Source of the DNA: Saccharopolyspora_D taberi
GTDB taxonomy: Bacteria > Actinomycetota > Actinomycetes > Mycobacteriales > Pseudonocardiaceae
Direction: 5' to 3'
Assembly: GCF_039534165.1 (NCBI RefSeq)
Contig: NZ_BAAAUX010000012.1
Coordinates: 1-64,000 of the forward strand
Length of the DNA stretch: 64,000 bases
A program made the translations under genes and the position numbers. A model generated the notes under the pieces. The model was not told where the DNA came from, did not search any database, and saw nothing but the letters and a program-made list of their open reading frames with translations. How positions within the stretch are numbered: position 1 is the stretch's first letter; each line of letters opens with the position of its first letter. Shown here piece after piece: positions 1 to 8,230 of this stretch.

Positions 1-306
1 GCCCAGTAGATGGATCTAACTCCCAGATATCCGCTATGTGCACACGGGGGACAACAAGCGCATGGCCCCGCGTGGCAGGCGCCCTAGGAAAGAAAGAAAT
101 AACATCAGTCCACTCATGAAGGAGTGCAGCAGACTGTCGACCTGCCGCAATCTCGCAGAATTGACAAGACGTATCCATGTATCGATTATGCCCGAATGAC
201 GCTGGGCAGTCAATCGAACGAAAAATCTACCGCGCGACACGCGCCCCGATAGTTCACTCGAACAGTCCCGAATCGGATCTTACTTATTCAACAAGAGGAG
301 AAAGCA
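1..306. other. Left-edge non-coding stretch, lower GC
   Basis: No gene can be supported here. An open + frame entering from the left edge ends with a stop near 114-116 and could be the last codons of an upstream gene, but its short peptide is not recognisable. The rest is the leader of the TIR gene, with a clear purine-rich ribosome site (AAGAGGAG) at about 293-300. Base composition is visibly more AT-rich than the region right of 1200. Confidence 0.4.
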
Positions 307-798
307 ATGACACGAAGAGTTTTCTACAGCTTCCACTACAAGCCCGATAATTGGCGAGCCGCAACAGTTCGACAAATAGGGGCAATCGAGGGACAGCGAG
401 TCCTTAACGACAATGAATGGGAGAAGGTTGCAGGCCGCGGCGATCAGGCAATCAGTCAGTGGATCGACGGCCAGATGTACCACAAGGGCTGCGTAGTAGT
501 ACTGATTGGCAGCGCTACCGCCGGACGCAAGTGGATCAACTATGAAATCAAGAAGGGATGGAAAGACCAAAAGGGGGTGGTAGGAATTCACATAAACAAG
601 CTTCTGGATAGAAATCAGGAGCAATCAAGAAAGGGGTTGAATCCATTCGGCGGATTCAACATTGGAGACAAAAATATGTCTCAGATTGTCAAATGCTACG
701 ACCCACCGTACCTCAAGAGTGTCGACGCCTACCGCTACATCAGTGACAACATAGCAGCGTGGGTGGAGGAAGCGATTCGCATTCGCCAAAGACACTAG
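307..798 (+). CDS. TIR-domain (ThsB/DUF1863-like) protein
   Basis: A 163-residue protein with the layout of the MTH538/DUF1863 TIR-like family, which includes ThsB of the Thoeris anti-phage system. It opens with the RRVFYSFHYKPDNWR block. The EWEKV and QWIDGQM blocks follow, then the strand VVVLIGSATAGRKWINYEIK. Glu80 there sits where TIR NAD-processing enzymes carry their catalytic Glu. ATG 307 is preceded by AAGAGGAG at good spacing. ThsB-type TIRs make a cyclic ADP-ribose isomer that activates a ThsA effector. No ThsA-like gene is visible, so any partner lies left of the window or is absent. Its GC is clearly lower than that of the genes to the right, and it sits beside a tRNA-derived attachment site, so it was probably carried in by an integrative element. 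The family call is firm; a defence role is inferred. Confidence 0.82.
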   Translation: MTRRVFYSFHYKPDNWRAATVRQIGAIEGQRVLNDNEWEKVAGRGDQAISQWIDGQMYHKGCVVVLIGSATAGRKWINYEIKKGWKDQKGVVGIHINKLLDRNQEQSRKGLNPFGGFNIGDKNMSQIVKCYDPPYLKSVDAYRYISDNIAAWVEEAIRIRQRH

Positions 799-833
799 AT
801 CTCTATACGCCCTGCAACCAGGACGACTGTGCA

Positions 834-858
834 GGCCCCGGCATCTGTTGCCGGGGCC
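834..858 (+). terminator. Hairpin terminator after the TIR gene
   Basis: A perfect GGCCCCGGCA / TGCCGGGGCC stem with a 5-base loop, 36 bp after the TIR stop codon. There is no clear U-tract. Strong GC hairpins of this kind are common actinobacterial terminators. Confidence 0.6.
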
Positions 859-1109
859 GCGTGAACATGCCCTTACCAGAGAAAACGTTGATGTCCGCGG
901 AAGCAGGATCAGAACGGTTCATTGTTTGATCGTGCCGCCAGCGGTGGACGGTGGGGCCGATTCAGCTCAGGGGGCAGACCACACTCGGGGCACATCCGGG
1001 GCACATGACAGCCACAACCAACCGAGAACAACGACAACTGACCAGCACCACGCAGTACGCCGAGCAGCAGGTCGCCGGGCGCACCGCAGGTAGACGACGC
1101 GACTGGAAC

Positions 1110-1154
1110 GCCCTCCGGAGGCAGGTGTCGCAGGTTCGAGTCCTGCCGAGGGCG
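1110..1154 (+). other. 3' half of tRNA-Arg(CCG): attachment-site remnant
   Basis: The sequence reads as a tRNA from the anticodon loop to the 3' end. The loop is CTCCGGA (1113-1119) with anticodon CCG at 1115-1117. The 3' anticodon stem is 1120-1124 and the variable loop 1125-1129. The T-arm is GCAGG/CCTGC around TTCGAGT (1130-1146), followed by an acceptor strand CGAGGGC and base 73 at 1154. The 5' half is missing: only three bases of the 5' anticodon stem (1110-1112) still match, and no GCCCTCG acceptor strand lies upstream. A 45-bp 3' tRNA fragment is the usual att core of actinomycete integrative elements. The tRNA's own terminator follows at once, so the host chromosome is on the right and the element extends left beyond the window. 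Confidence 0.75.
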
Positions 1155-1168
1155 CCCAGCAAGAGTGA

Positions 1169-1204
1169 GACCGGATCGGGCAGTTGCCTGGTCCGGTTTT
1201 TCTG
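1169..1204 (+). terminator. Rho-independent terminator of the tRNA locus
   Basis: The inverted pair ACCGGA..GGCA / TGCC..TCCGGT is followed by a run of Ts (TTTTT). It lies 15 bp after the tRNA 3' end and most likely belonged to the original intact tRNA-Arg gene. Confidence 0.75.
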
Positions 1205-1402
1205 TTTGATCTGACCGTTGGTCAGATCGGTTGCCGCGCTGGCCAGCGGCCCTCTGGGCCGTTCGTGCGGCTGCGGCGATGGTTTCGGAGGACTTCATCT
1301 TCCGCCGCGGCCAGCTGTTCCTCGCAGACCACACTTCCAGTCCCTTGTGGACAGTTGCGAAGCGGAGCTGGGCGCGCCCACCGCGGACGCGCCCAGCCTC
1401 CC

Positions 1403-3532
1403 CTAGCGGGTGTAGCGGTCTGCCACCACCGACGGTGTCTCCACCGGCGCCCCTGCCTCGAGAGACACCGCGAGGCGCACGTACTGCGCGTGCGTCCACG
1501 CCAGGGGCGTCGCCGAGCGGTTGGGGGTTCCCGGTTCGCCACCTGGGCGGTTGTCCCACACCTGCTCGGGGAGCAGCAATCCCTCGCCCGCGGTCGCGGC
1601 CATCGAGCGCAGACGCTCGGCGGCCTGGTCCGGTTGTCCGGCGAGCAGTTCGTACTCGCCGCGCTCACCGGCGAACAGCGGCCAGAGCCGGCCGTAGGTG
1701 CGGCCGTGACCGATGTTCCAGTCCGCGCCGTCCTCCCGCTCGCCGTAGCCGTCGTTGGTGAACCGGTGCCAGTGCTGCCCGGCGGGGGTCTGCTCGCCCA
1801 GCACCTCGTCGATCACCTTCAGCGAGTTGACCACCACCGGGTCGTCGGGCCGCTTCACGCCCAGGCGGACGAGTTCCAGGAAGCTCGGGTCCACCTGGGT
1901 GCGCTGGTCGACCTCCTCCGGGTAGTTGTCGCCCGGGTTGTAGGTGGTGCCTTCGTTCGGCTTGCCGTCCTTGGTCAGCCGCAGGTAGTAGGGCTGCGGC
2001 GAGTGCGGGCCGTTGCCGGTGGCCGTCCAGCCGTCGACCTTGGCCGCCCACTCGTCGGCGACCGCCCGGTACCGCTGGGCGGTCTCGGCGTCGCCGCTTC
2101 GCTCCACCAGGTCGGCCGCGCAGACCAGGCCCGCGATGGCCGACGCGATGGTGCCGGGCGAGTAACCGCTGTGGTTCTCCCAGCGCTCCTGCTCGGTGTA
2201 GGGCGCGGCGTGGCCGTCGTGGGTGAAGCCGACGAGGAAGTCCGCCGCCTTGCGGACCTGCTGCTCGTCGGCCCGCCCCAGCTGCCAGGACAGCACGATC
2301 GGGAACGCGGTCTGGTCGAGCTGGACACTGGTCCAGAACGGTTCCCCGGTCGTCTGGGTGTTCTGCGGCAGGTGCCCGTCGGGTTCCTGGATCGACCACA
2401 GGTAGTCCAGCGCCCGCTCGGCCGCGCCCCGGTCACCGGCCGCGAGCAGCGCGGTGGCGTGCTGGTAGAGGTCGCGCGGCCACACCAGGTGGTACGGGCC
2501 GGATTCGGGCGCCATCTCGGGGTCGTTGCGGAAGGCCCACGGCATGCTCGGCGAGGCGACGAACGCGCCGGGGCTCTGCTTGTCCTCGCTGGCCGCGAGC
2601 ATCATCGCCGAGCTCCAGTACACGTTCTTCTGGTGCTCGTCGGTCAGGTGCTCGGGCTGCTGGAGCGTGTCGGCGTAGCGGTGCCAGCCGTCGCGGTACG
2701 CGGCGGCCACGGCGTCGAACCCGGCCTTCTCCGTGGCCTCCGCGGTGGCGATGGCGTCGTGCTCACGTGCGCCGAAACCCAGTGTGAGCACGGCGCGCGA
2801 CGCGCCCACGCCGTCGACCGGCAGCCGTCCGACCTGGCCGACGTGCCCCGGTCCCGCCTTGTCGTACAGCGCGGTGAGCTGCTTGTGGCGGGACAGGTCG
2901 GTCCAGCCGTCGCTGGTCCCGAGGTAGCCCGACGAGGTCTCGGTGAACGCCGGCGCCGACCGCAGCGCGCCTGCCGCCGAGCGGTCCGACGCGACCAGCG
3001 TCGAACCCTCGGTGCGGCTGCTGTCGTCGGAGCCGTCCTTGCCCAGCGTCGGCTCGTGGATCGCGTAGGTGCGCAGCTCGCCCCGCTGCGAGGTCACCCG
3101 GAGGTCGACCGTCACCGCCGAGCGCGCCGGATCGGTGACGTAGGTGGCCGTGGCCTGCCACCCGTCGCCGGTGGAGATCTGGCGGTACGACGGGTTTTTC
3201 GCGTCGATCGGCTCGGTCCGGGTGGGCACGTCGGACAGTCGCTGCACGAAGTCCCGGCCGTCGGTGACCACCACCTGCAACTGGCGGCTGACCGGGGTGG
3301 ACAGGTTCGGGTAGTACAGGTCGGCCGCGCCGCCGCGGCCCAGGGTGAACCACACGGGGCTCTCGGCCGAACGCGCGGTGCCGAAGCCCTGCTTGTCCGC
3401 ATCGAGATAGCCCGGGTCCACACCCGGCGCCCCCGGAGCCTTCCCCGGTTCCGCGATCGAGGGCACCGCGCTGCCCGCGACGGTCGCTACCACGCACATG
3501 CCGAGCAACGGTGCTCGCCATCGTCTGAACAA
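1403..3532 (-). CDS. Secreted GH15 glucoamylase
   Basis: About 709 residues. A signal peptide (RRW..., then a hydrophobic stretch ending near SIAEP) leads into the all-beta N-domain of bacterial glucoamylases (about residues 40-290). The (alpha/alpha)6 GH15 catalytic barrel follows. Family marks include YHLVWPRDLY, YLWSIQEPDGHLPQ and ERWENHSGYSPGT, which holds the likely general acid. PEQVWD, with the likely general base, lies near residue 656. Enzymes of this family release glucose from the non-reducing ends of starch and maltodextrins. I chose TTG 3532 because GGAGG lies 5 nt upstream; a TTG 18 nt earlier lacks a site. The leader holds CTTGCA-type repeats typical of MalR-controlled amylase genes. 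It is a single-gene unit. Confidence 0.9.
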   Translation of the reverse strand: MFRRWRAPLLGMCVVATVAGSAVPSIAEPGKAPGAPGVDPGYLDADKQGFGTARSAESPVWFTLGRGGAADLYYPNLSTPVSRQLQVVVTDGRDFVQRLSDVPTRTEPIDAKNPSYRQISTGDGWQATATYVTDPARSAVTVDLRVTSQRGELRTYAIHEPTLGKDGSDDSSRTEGSTLVASDRSAAGALRSAPAFTETSSGYLGTSDGWTDLSRHKQLTALYDKAGPGHVGQVGRLPVDGVGASRAVLTLGFGAREHDAIATAEATEKAGFDAVAAAYRDGWHRYADTLQQPEHLTDEHQKNVYWSSAMMLAASEDKQSPGAFVASPSMPWAFRNDPEMAPESGPYHLVWPRDLYQHATALLAAGDRGAAERALDYLWSIQEPDGHLPQNTQTTGEPFWTSVQLDQTAFPIVLSWQLGRADEQQVRKAADFLVGFTHDGHAAPYTEQERWENHSGYSPGTIASAIAGLVCAADLVERSGDAETAQRYRAVADEWAAKVDGWTATGNGPHSPQPYYLRLTKDGKPNEGTTYNPGDNYPEEVDQRTQVDPSFLELVRLGVKRPDDPVVVNSLKVIDEVLGEQTPAGQHWHRFTNDGYGEREDGADWNIGHGRTYGRLWPLFAGERGEYELLAGQPDQAAERLRSMAATAGEGLLLPEQVWDNRPGGEPGTPNRSATPLAWTHAQYVRLAVSLEAGAPVETPSVVADRYTR

Positions 3533-3544
3533 GGCGTCCTCCGT

Positions 3545-3647
3545 CTGCAATTAGTTTCTGCAAGACATCCACATCAAACTGGCTTCACGCCAGAAGGAGT
3601 GAAACAGTCCGAAACATGCCACACAAGGCATTGCAAAAACTTGCAAG
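3545..3647. promoter_or_regulatory. Candidate MalR-type operator repeats
   Basis: Upstream of the glucoamylase gene lie several CTTGCA-related words: CTGCAA at 3545-3550, CTGCAAG at 3558-3564, TTGCAA at 3631-3636 and the palindrome CTTGCAAG at 3640-3647. Repeats of CTTGCAG type are the known operators of LacI-family maltose regulators in Streptomyces amylase promoters. Assignment rests on motif similarity only. Confidence 0.5.
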
Positions 3648-3723
3648 AATGCAGCCAGCCAGACACGGTCCCTTGTAGACAGAACCAGGAAGTACCGCTC
3701 CGGAGCCGTCCCGAATGTTGAAA

Positions 3724-3752
3724 ACCGCCCACCGGTTGCTCAGGTGGGCGGT
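3724..3752. terminator. Hairpin between divergent genes
   Basis: A perfect 10-bp stem ACCGCCCACC / GGTGGGCGGT flanked by A-rich sequence on both sides. It lies between the glucoamylase promoter and the hydrolase gene and would insulate transcription. Confidence 0.55.
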
Positions 3753-3837
3753 GAAAACCTCTCCTCTCTCATGGGTTTCGCCTCCTACCCGCAGGGGTAG
3801 GTCGGGCGGGAAACCGAGTGCGGAGGGGGTTGATGTC

Positions 3838-4578
3838 ATGGCACATCTGACGACGGAGCCGGTGGAGATCAAGGTCGCGGCGGGTGTGCTCAGCGGCGAT
3901 CTCGTGGTGCCGCCGTCGGCCATCGCCGCGGTGCTGTTCGCGCACGGTTCGGGCAGTTCCCGGCGCAGCCCGCGCAACCGCGCCGTGGCCGAGGCGCTCC
4001 AGAACGCCGGTTTCGCCACGCTGCTGCTGGACCTGCTCACCGCCGAGGAAGCCAGGATCGACGACCGGACGCAGGAGCTGCGCTTCGACATCGATCTGCT
4101 GACCGACCGGTTGGCGACCGCGGTCGACTGGCTCGACGGGTGGCCCGCCACCAAGGGCATGCCGCTGGGCCTGTTCGGCGCCAGCACCGGTGCCGCCGCC
4201 GCGCTCAAGACCGCCAGCCAGCGGCCGGACCGGGTCGTCGCCGTGGTGTCCCGCGGCGGGCGGCCGGACCTCAGCGGCGAGGCGCTGTCCTCGGTGCAGG
4301 CCCCGACGCTGCTCGTCGTCGGCGGGGACGACCGCGAGGTCCTGGAGCTCAACCGGCACGCCGCGAAGCTGCTGACCTCGCTGCCGCTGACCGACGTCCG
4401 GATCGAGATCGTCCAGCACGCCGGCCACCTCTTCGAGGAGCCGGGCGCGCTGGAGAAGGTCTCGGAGCTGGCTTCCGACTGGTTCCGCCGCTACGCCGGG
4501 ACGCCGCGGCCGAGCGGGCCGACCGGCAGCCACTTCAAGCCGCCGGAACCCGTCCGGCGACCGCCGGCGTTGCACTGA
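3838..4578 (+). CDS. Alpha/beta hydrolase, dienelactone-hydrolase-like
   Basis: 246 residues from ATG 3838, which has GGAGGGGG about 10 nt upstream. Longer in-frame starts have no ribosome site. The fold is a single-domain alpha/beta hydrolase: oxyanion loop FAHGSGSSRRSPRN, nucleophile elbow GASTG, acid in VVGGDD and histidine in AGHLFEEPG. Proteins of this type in actinobacteria are cytosolic esterases or dienelactone-hydrolase relatives, often of unknown substrate. It stands alone between two hairpin terminators, so neighbours give no clue to its job. Confidence 0.8.
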   Translation: MAHLTTEPVEIKVAAGVLSGDLVVPPSAIAAVLFAHGSGSSRRSPRNRAVAEALQNAGFATLLLDLLTAEEARIDDRTQELRFDIDLLTDRLATAVDWLDGWPATKGMPLGLFGASTGAAAALKTASQRPDRVVAVVSRGGRPDLSGEALSSVQAPTLLVVGGDDREVLELNRHAAKLLTSLPLTDVRIEIVQHAGHLFEEPGALEKVSELASDWFRRYAGTPRPSGPTGSHFKPPEPVRRPPALH

Positions 4579-4582
4579 TCCG

Positions 4583-4618
4583 GTCGTGAGCGGTGTTCCG
4601 GGGAGCACCGCTCACGAC
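4583..4618. terminator. Bidirectional hairpin terminator
   Basis: A 13-bp stem GTCGTGAGCGGTG / CACCGCTCACGAC immediately after the hydrolase stop codon. Confidence 0.75.
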
Positions 4619-4663
4619 TTCCCAACCCCGGCGAAGCTACCCGCCCAACCCAGCCATCGTCCT

Positions 4664-4807
4664 CAAGCGGCGCAGCCGCTTAGCCCACCCCAGCAACCGG
4701 CACCGCCGCGGGTTCTCAGGCGTTCGCTGGCGAGGACAGCTTTTTCCGTCGTATTGGACATACGTCGGAAAAAGATTCCGGAGCCAGCGGACGCCTGAGG
4801 TTCCGCC
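4664..4807. repeat. Intergenic palindromic repeat, copy A (full)
   Basis: A modular repeat of three hairpins. The first is CAAGCGGC/GCCGCTTAG at 4664-4683. An outer inverted repeat at 4715-4730 pairs with 4784-4799 (CTCAGGCG.. / ..CGCCTGAG). An inner stem at 4740-4774 has the base CTTTTTCCG / CGGAAAAAG. It lies between two convergent genes. Near-identical copies are at 19810-19953 and 23653-23796, and an internally deleted one at 22019-22076. Confidence 0.9.
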
Positions 4808-4839
4808 AAGCAACCACCCACGCAAGGCAAGCCGTAACC

Positions 4840-6207
4840 TCACGCCGGCTTCGGGGAGTCGACGCCGGGGTGCGGCGTCGTCCAACCACCCCGCGTGAAG
4901 TCCGGGAAGTCGATCGGGGCGCTGCCGCGGCGCACCGACTCCGCGCTGAGCGCGAACGGCGCGCTCCAGGTGGCCGAGTCGTAGACGTCGATGTCCGGGG
5001 CGAGGCCGAGCTTCATGGTCTGCGCCAGCCGCCACAGCATGATGTAGTCCATGCCGCCGTGTCCGCCCGGCCCGGGGCCGACCTCCTTCCACAGCCAGTG
5101 GTCGTAGTCCTCGTACTCGGCCCAGTTACCCCACTCGTCGTTGCTCTGCGCCGGTTCGAGGTAGATCCGCGCCGGGTAGTCCTCGAACACGCCGTTGGTG
5201 CCCTGCAGCTGGTTGAGCCTGCTGTACGGGCGGGCGTTGGACACGTCGTGGTGCAGCTGGATGACCCGGCCCTTCTCGGTCTGGATCAGGCTGATCGTGG
5301 CGTCGCCCTTGGCATAGGTCTCCCGCTGCGCCGGGTCGTCCGGCGGCAGGTGCTGCTCGCGGTACTGCGCGAGGCCCGCCGCGGGCGTGCTCATCGACGT
5401 GATCCGTACCAGGCGGTCGCCGCGGTTGATGTCCATGTACGCCGCGACCGGGCCGAGGCCGTGCGTCGGGTAGAGGTCGCCGTTGACCTTGGTGTGCCAG
5501 GCGCGCCGCCACTGCCCGGCGTAGTAGGTCTTGGAGAACAGCATCTCGCGCAGGTCGTGCAGGTAGGCGCCCGCGCCGAACAGCAGCTCGCCGAACAGCC
5601 CCTCGTGGGCCATCCGCAGCGCGCGCATCTCGTTCCGGCCGTACGAGCAGTTCTCCAGCTGGATGCAGTGCCTGCGGGTCTTCTCGGAGGTGTCGACCAG
5701 CTCCCACAGCTCGTCGACGGTGACCCCGATCGGGCACTCGACGCCCACGTGCTTGCCGTTGCGCATCGCGCTGACAGCCATCGGCGTGTGCCACTCCCAC
5801 GGCGTGGCCACGTAGACGAAGTCCACGTCGTCTCGCCGGTGCAGCTCCTCGAAGTCGGCGTGCTTGGCCGGTTCCGGGCGCCCGGCGTCGGTGACGACCT
5901 TCGCCGCCTTCCCGACCGCCTCGGCGTTGGTGTCGCACAGCGCCGTGATCTCGACGTCGGGGACCGCCAGGAACAGCGGGAGCATGGAACCGCCGCGGTT
6001 GCCGAGGCCGACGATGCCGACGCGGACCTTCTGGTGCTGCTCGAACGGCACGCCCATCATCGACTCGCCCTTGCGCGGTCGCACCGGCTGGGCGGTCGCG
6101 TCCTGCTGGAAGCTGAAACCGGACCCCATCCCGGCGCCGGCGACCGCGGTGGTCCGCAGCAGCGCTCGGCGGGAGAAGGGACTGCTGCGCGGAACCTCGC
6201 CTGCCAT
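4840..6207 (-). CDS. Tat-exported Gfo/Idh/MocA enzyme, GH109-like
   Basis: 455 residues. It starts with a Tat signal (SRRALLRTT then a small hydrophobic stretch). A Rossmann NAD site GIVGLGNRGG follows at about residues 64-73, then the C-terminal dehydrogenase fold. Blocks such as IQLENCSYGRNEM, GAGAYLHDLRE, NGDLYPTHGLGPV and ATWSAPFALS are those of family GH109. That family is NAD-using alpha-N-acetylgalactosaminidases, which cleave by transient oxidation at C3. The gene is divergent from a DeoR regulator and sugar-catabolic operon, and export fits release of GalNAc outside the cytoplasm. ATG 6207 has GGAGGG just upstream. The family call is good; the exact sugar specificity is inferred. Confidence 0.8.
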   Translation of the reverse strand: MAGEVPRSSPFSRRALLRTTAVAGAGMGSGFSFQQDATAQPVRPRKGESMMGVPFEQHQKVRVGIVGLGNRGGSMLPLFLAVPDVEITALCDTNAEAVGKAAKVVTDAGRPEPAKHADFEELHRRDDVDFVYVATPWEWHTPMAVSAMRNGKHVGVECPIGVTVDELWELVDTSEKTRRHCIQLENCSYGRNEMRALRMAHEGLFGELLFGAGAYLHDLREMLFSKTYYAGQWRRAWHTKVNGDLYPTHGLGPVAAYMDINRGDRLVRITSMSTPAAGLAQYREQHLPPDDPAQRETYAKGDATISLIQTEKGRVIQLHHDVSNARPYSRLNQLQGTNGVFEDYPARIYLEPAQSNDEWGNWAEYEDYDHWLWKEVGPGPGGHGGMDYIMLWRLAQTMKLGLAPDIDVYDSATWSAPFALSAESVRRGSAPIDFPDFTRGGWTTPHPGVDSPKPA

Positions 6208-6398
6208 GAACCCTCCTGAACGTTTCTGCTCGTTCTCCGCTGATTTCGATCAGCCTCGCACAGCCCGAACGGCAGTCGATACCCCTCGCACGGCCGGTTC
6301 GCCTGGGCCGTTCGGGTCAACCGCGCCGAATCCGCCGGACGACTTGACCGATGACGCGCTGTAGTACGTTGCGAACGGACTGCTCGAAAGGACACGGA

Positions 6399-7172
6399 TT
6401 GAACCGGCACGAACGTCTCAGCAAGCTGCTCGACATCGTGGGCCAGCGCGAGCGCATCGACGTCGAGGACATGGCAGCCGAGCTCGACGTCTCGGCCGCG
6501 ACCATCCGCCGCGACCTCGACCACCTCGCCGAGCAGCAGCTGCTGGCCCGCACCCGCGGCGGCGCGGTCGCCACCAGCGTCGCCTACGACCTCCCGCTGC
6601 GGCACAAGACCGCCCGGCACGCGCCGGAGAAGCAGCGCATCAGCAACGCGGCGGCGCGGATGGTGCAGCCGGGCATGGTGATCGGCCTCAACGGCGGCAC
6701 GACCACCACCGAGGTGGCCCGCAACCTGGCCACCCGGCCCGACCTGGCCGAACACGGCCTGACCGTGGTCACCAACGCCCTCAACATCGCCAACGAGCTG
6801 GTGGTGCGCCCGCACATCAAGATCGTGGTCACCGGCGGGGTGGCGCGCCAGCAGTCCTTCGAGCTCACCGGACCGCTGGCCACCCGGATCCTCGAGGAGA
6901 TCACCCTGGACCTGCTGTTCCTCGGCGTCGACGCGATCGACCCGGAGCTGGGCGCCTACGCCCACCACGAGGGCGAGGCCTGCATCAACCGGCTGATGGC
7001 CTCGCGCGCGGAGCAGGTCGTGGTGGTCGCCGACAGCTCCAAGCTCGGGCAGCGCGCCTTCGCGCGGATCTGCCCCGCCGGTTCGGTGCACACGCTGATC
7101 ACCAACGACGACGCCCCGGCCGAGATCCTGCGGGCGTTCGACGCCGAGGGGACCTCGGTCCAGGCCGTCTGA
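6399..7172 (+). CDS. DeoR-family sugar-operon regulator
   Basis: 257 residues from TTG 6399, chosen because AAAGGA lies 6 nt upstream. An N-terminal DeoR helix-turn-helix (RLSKLLDIVGQRERIDVEDM, then VSAATIRRDLDHL) is followed by the ISOCOT-type sensor domain. That domain has the sugar-phosphate loop GLNGGTTTTEVAR and a C-terminal VVVVADSSKLG block. Members repress sugar-phosphate operons and are released by a phosphorylated intermediate. It sits between the divergent GH109-like gene and the SIS / PfkB / aldolase / transporter operon, so both are its likely targets. A strong terminator separates it from that operon. Confidence 0.9.
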   Translation: MNRHERLSKLLDIVGQRERIDVEDMAAELDVSAATIRRDLDHLAEQQLLARTRGGAVATSVAYDLPLRHKTARHAPEKQRISNAAARMVQPGMVIGLNGGTTTTEVARNLATRPDLAEHGLTVVTNALNIANELVVRPHIKIVVTGGVARQQSFELTGPLATRILEEITLDLLFLGVDAIDPELGAYAHHEGEACINRLMASRAEQVVVVADSSKLGQRAFARICPAGSVHTLITNDDAPAEILRAFDAEGTSVQAV

Positions 7173-7187
7173 GCCGCCGTTCCGCCC

Positions 7188-7216
7188 AGGGAGCTCCCGC
7201 CGGGGGCTCCCTTTTT
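7188..7216 (+). terminator. Rho-independent terminator after deoR-like gene
   Basis: Stem AGGGAGC / GGCTCCCT followed by TTTTT, 16 bp after the regulator stop codon. The next operon must therefore have its own promoter. Confidence 0.85.
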
Positions 7217-7252
7217 CATGCCCGATGCAGGGCGCGCATAGTTGTGCGAATG

Positions 7253-7281
7253 GAGCATTGACCGAGCAAATTCGAGCAAAT
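7253..7281 (+). promoter_or_regulatory. Candidate operator upstream of the SIS operon
   Basis: Two direct copies of GAGCAAA (7264-7270 and 7274-7280) and a related GAGCATT (7253-7259) lie 50-75 bp before the first gene. Short direct repeats upstream of a sugar operon, next to the gene for a DeoR protein, make this the best operator candidate. The motif itself is not a known consensus. Confidence 0.35.
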
Positions 7282-7328
7282 ACTGTCACGGCTGTTTTCA
7301 TCCCCGACCTCCGCCGAAGGAGCGTGAG

Positions 7329-8216
7329 ATGGCGCAGTCGTTCGCGCAGACCGAGATCTCCACCCAGCCGGAAGTCTGGCGGCGGGCCGCCGGAATGGCT
7401 GGCTCGCTGTCGGACGTGCTGCCAGGACCCGGGAGCAGAACCGCCGTCGTGGGCTGCGGGACCTCGTGGTTCATGGCGCAGTCCTACGCGTCGCTGCGCG
7501 AGGCGGGCGGATCCGGCCGGACCGACGCCTTCGCCGCGTCGGAGATGCCGGCCGACCGCGAGTACGACCACGTCGTGGCGATCACCCGCTCCGGCACGAC
7601 GACCGAGGTCCTCCGGCTGCTGGACGCGCTGCGCGGCAGGGCGCCGATCACGGTGCTCACCGCGAACCCGGCGGGGGTGGCCGGAGTCGCCGACGAGGTC
7701 GTCGACCTCTCCTTCTGCGACGAGCGCTCCGTCGTGCAGACCCGCTTCGCCACCAGCGCGCTCGCCGTCCTGCGCGCCCACCTCGGCCACGACCTGGGCC
7801 GCGCGATCGCCGACGCCGAGCAGGTGCTGGCCGAGCCGCTGCCCGAAAACCTGCTCACCGCAACGCAGTTCTCGTTCCTCGGCACCGGCTGGACCGTCGG
7901 CATCGCGCACGAGGCCGCGCTGAAGTTCCGCGAGGCCGCGATCTTCTGGACCGAGTCCTACCCGGCGCTGGAGTACCGGCACGGGCCGGTCAGCATCGCC
8001 GAGCCCGGCCGCGTGACCTGGATGTTCGGCCCGGCCCCGCACGGCCTGGCCGACGAGGTCGCCCGCACCGGCGCCACCTTCGCCGAGCACGACGTCGATC
8101 CGATGGCCGATCTGGTCCGCGCGCAGCGGCTCGCGATCGAGCTGGGCGCCCGGCGCGGCCTCGACCCGGACAACCCCCGGCACCTGACCCGCTCGGTGCA
8201 GCTCGAGCACAGCTGA
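7329..8216 (+). CDS. SIS-domain sugar isomerase (AgaS/GlmS-like)
   Basis: 295 residues from ATG 7329, with AAGGAG upstream. It has two SIS domains without a glutaminase domain. The first carries VVGCGTSWFMAQS (about 40-52) and AITRSGTTTEV (about 84-94), the sugar-phosphate loops. The second carries FLGTGWTVGIAHEAALKFREA and the EYRHGP block typical of GlmS isomerase domains. AgaS-type enzymes convert an amino-sugar 6-phosphate to the keto-sugar phosphate with loss of ammonia. Being first in an operon with a PfkB kinase and a class II aldolase fits galactosamine-6-phosphate to tagatose-6-phosphate. Fructosyl-amine or glucosamine deglycation would be an alternative. Confidence 0.78.
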   Translation: MAQSFAQTEISTQPEVWRRAAGMAGSLSDVLPGPGSRTAVVGCGTSWFMAQSYASLREAGGSGRTDAFAASEMPADREYDHVVAITRSGTTTEVLRLLDALRGRAPITVLTANPAGVAGVADEVVDLSFCDERSVVQTRFATSALAVLRAHLGHDLGRAIADAEQVLAEPLPENLLTATQFSFLGTGWTVGIAHEAALKFREAAIFWTESYPALEYRHGPVSIAEPGRVTWMFGPAPHGLADEVARTGATFAEHDVDPMADLVRAQRLAIELGARRGLDPDNPRHLTRSVQLEHS

Positions 8217-8230
8217 CGGGAGGCGCGGGC

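Noticed and set aside
34..240. Minus-strand 68-codon frame at the left edge
   Set aside because: No ribosome site, no recognisable domain, and no codon-position bias.
1110..1154. A complete tRNA gene
   Set aside because: Only the anticodon loop to 3' end can be folded; no 5' acceptor, D-arm or full anticodon stem is present upstream.
848..1214. Several short open frames on both strands around the tRNA remnant
   Set aside because: They overlap the tRNA 3' half and terminator and have no ribosome site or family match.
1184..3721. 845-codon frame opposite the glucoamylase gene
   Set aside because: Shadow of a high-GC gene on the other strand; the minus-strand protein has complete GH15 motifs.
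4637..5092. Open frame across repeat copy A, whose peptide (GTSGVRWLR..LFPTYVQYDGK) recurs in copies B and D
   Set aside because: The frame is kept only because the DNA copies are almost identical. No start codon with a ribosome site is present and the sequence is fully explained by palindromic stems.
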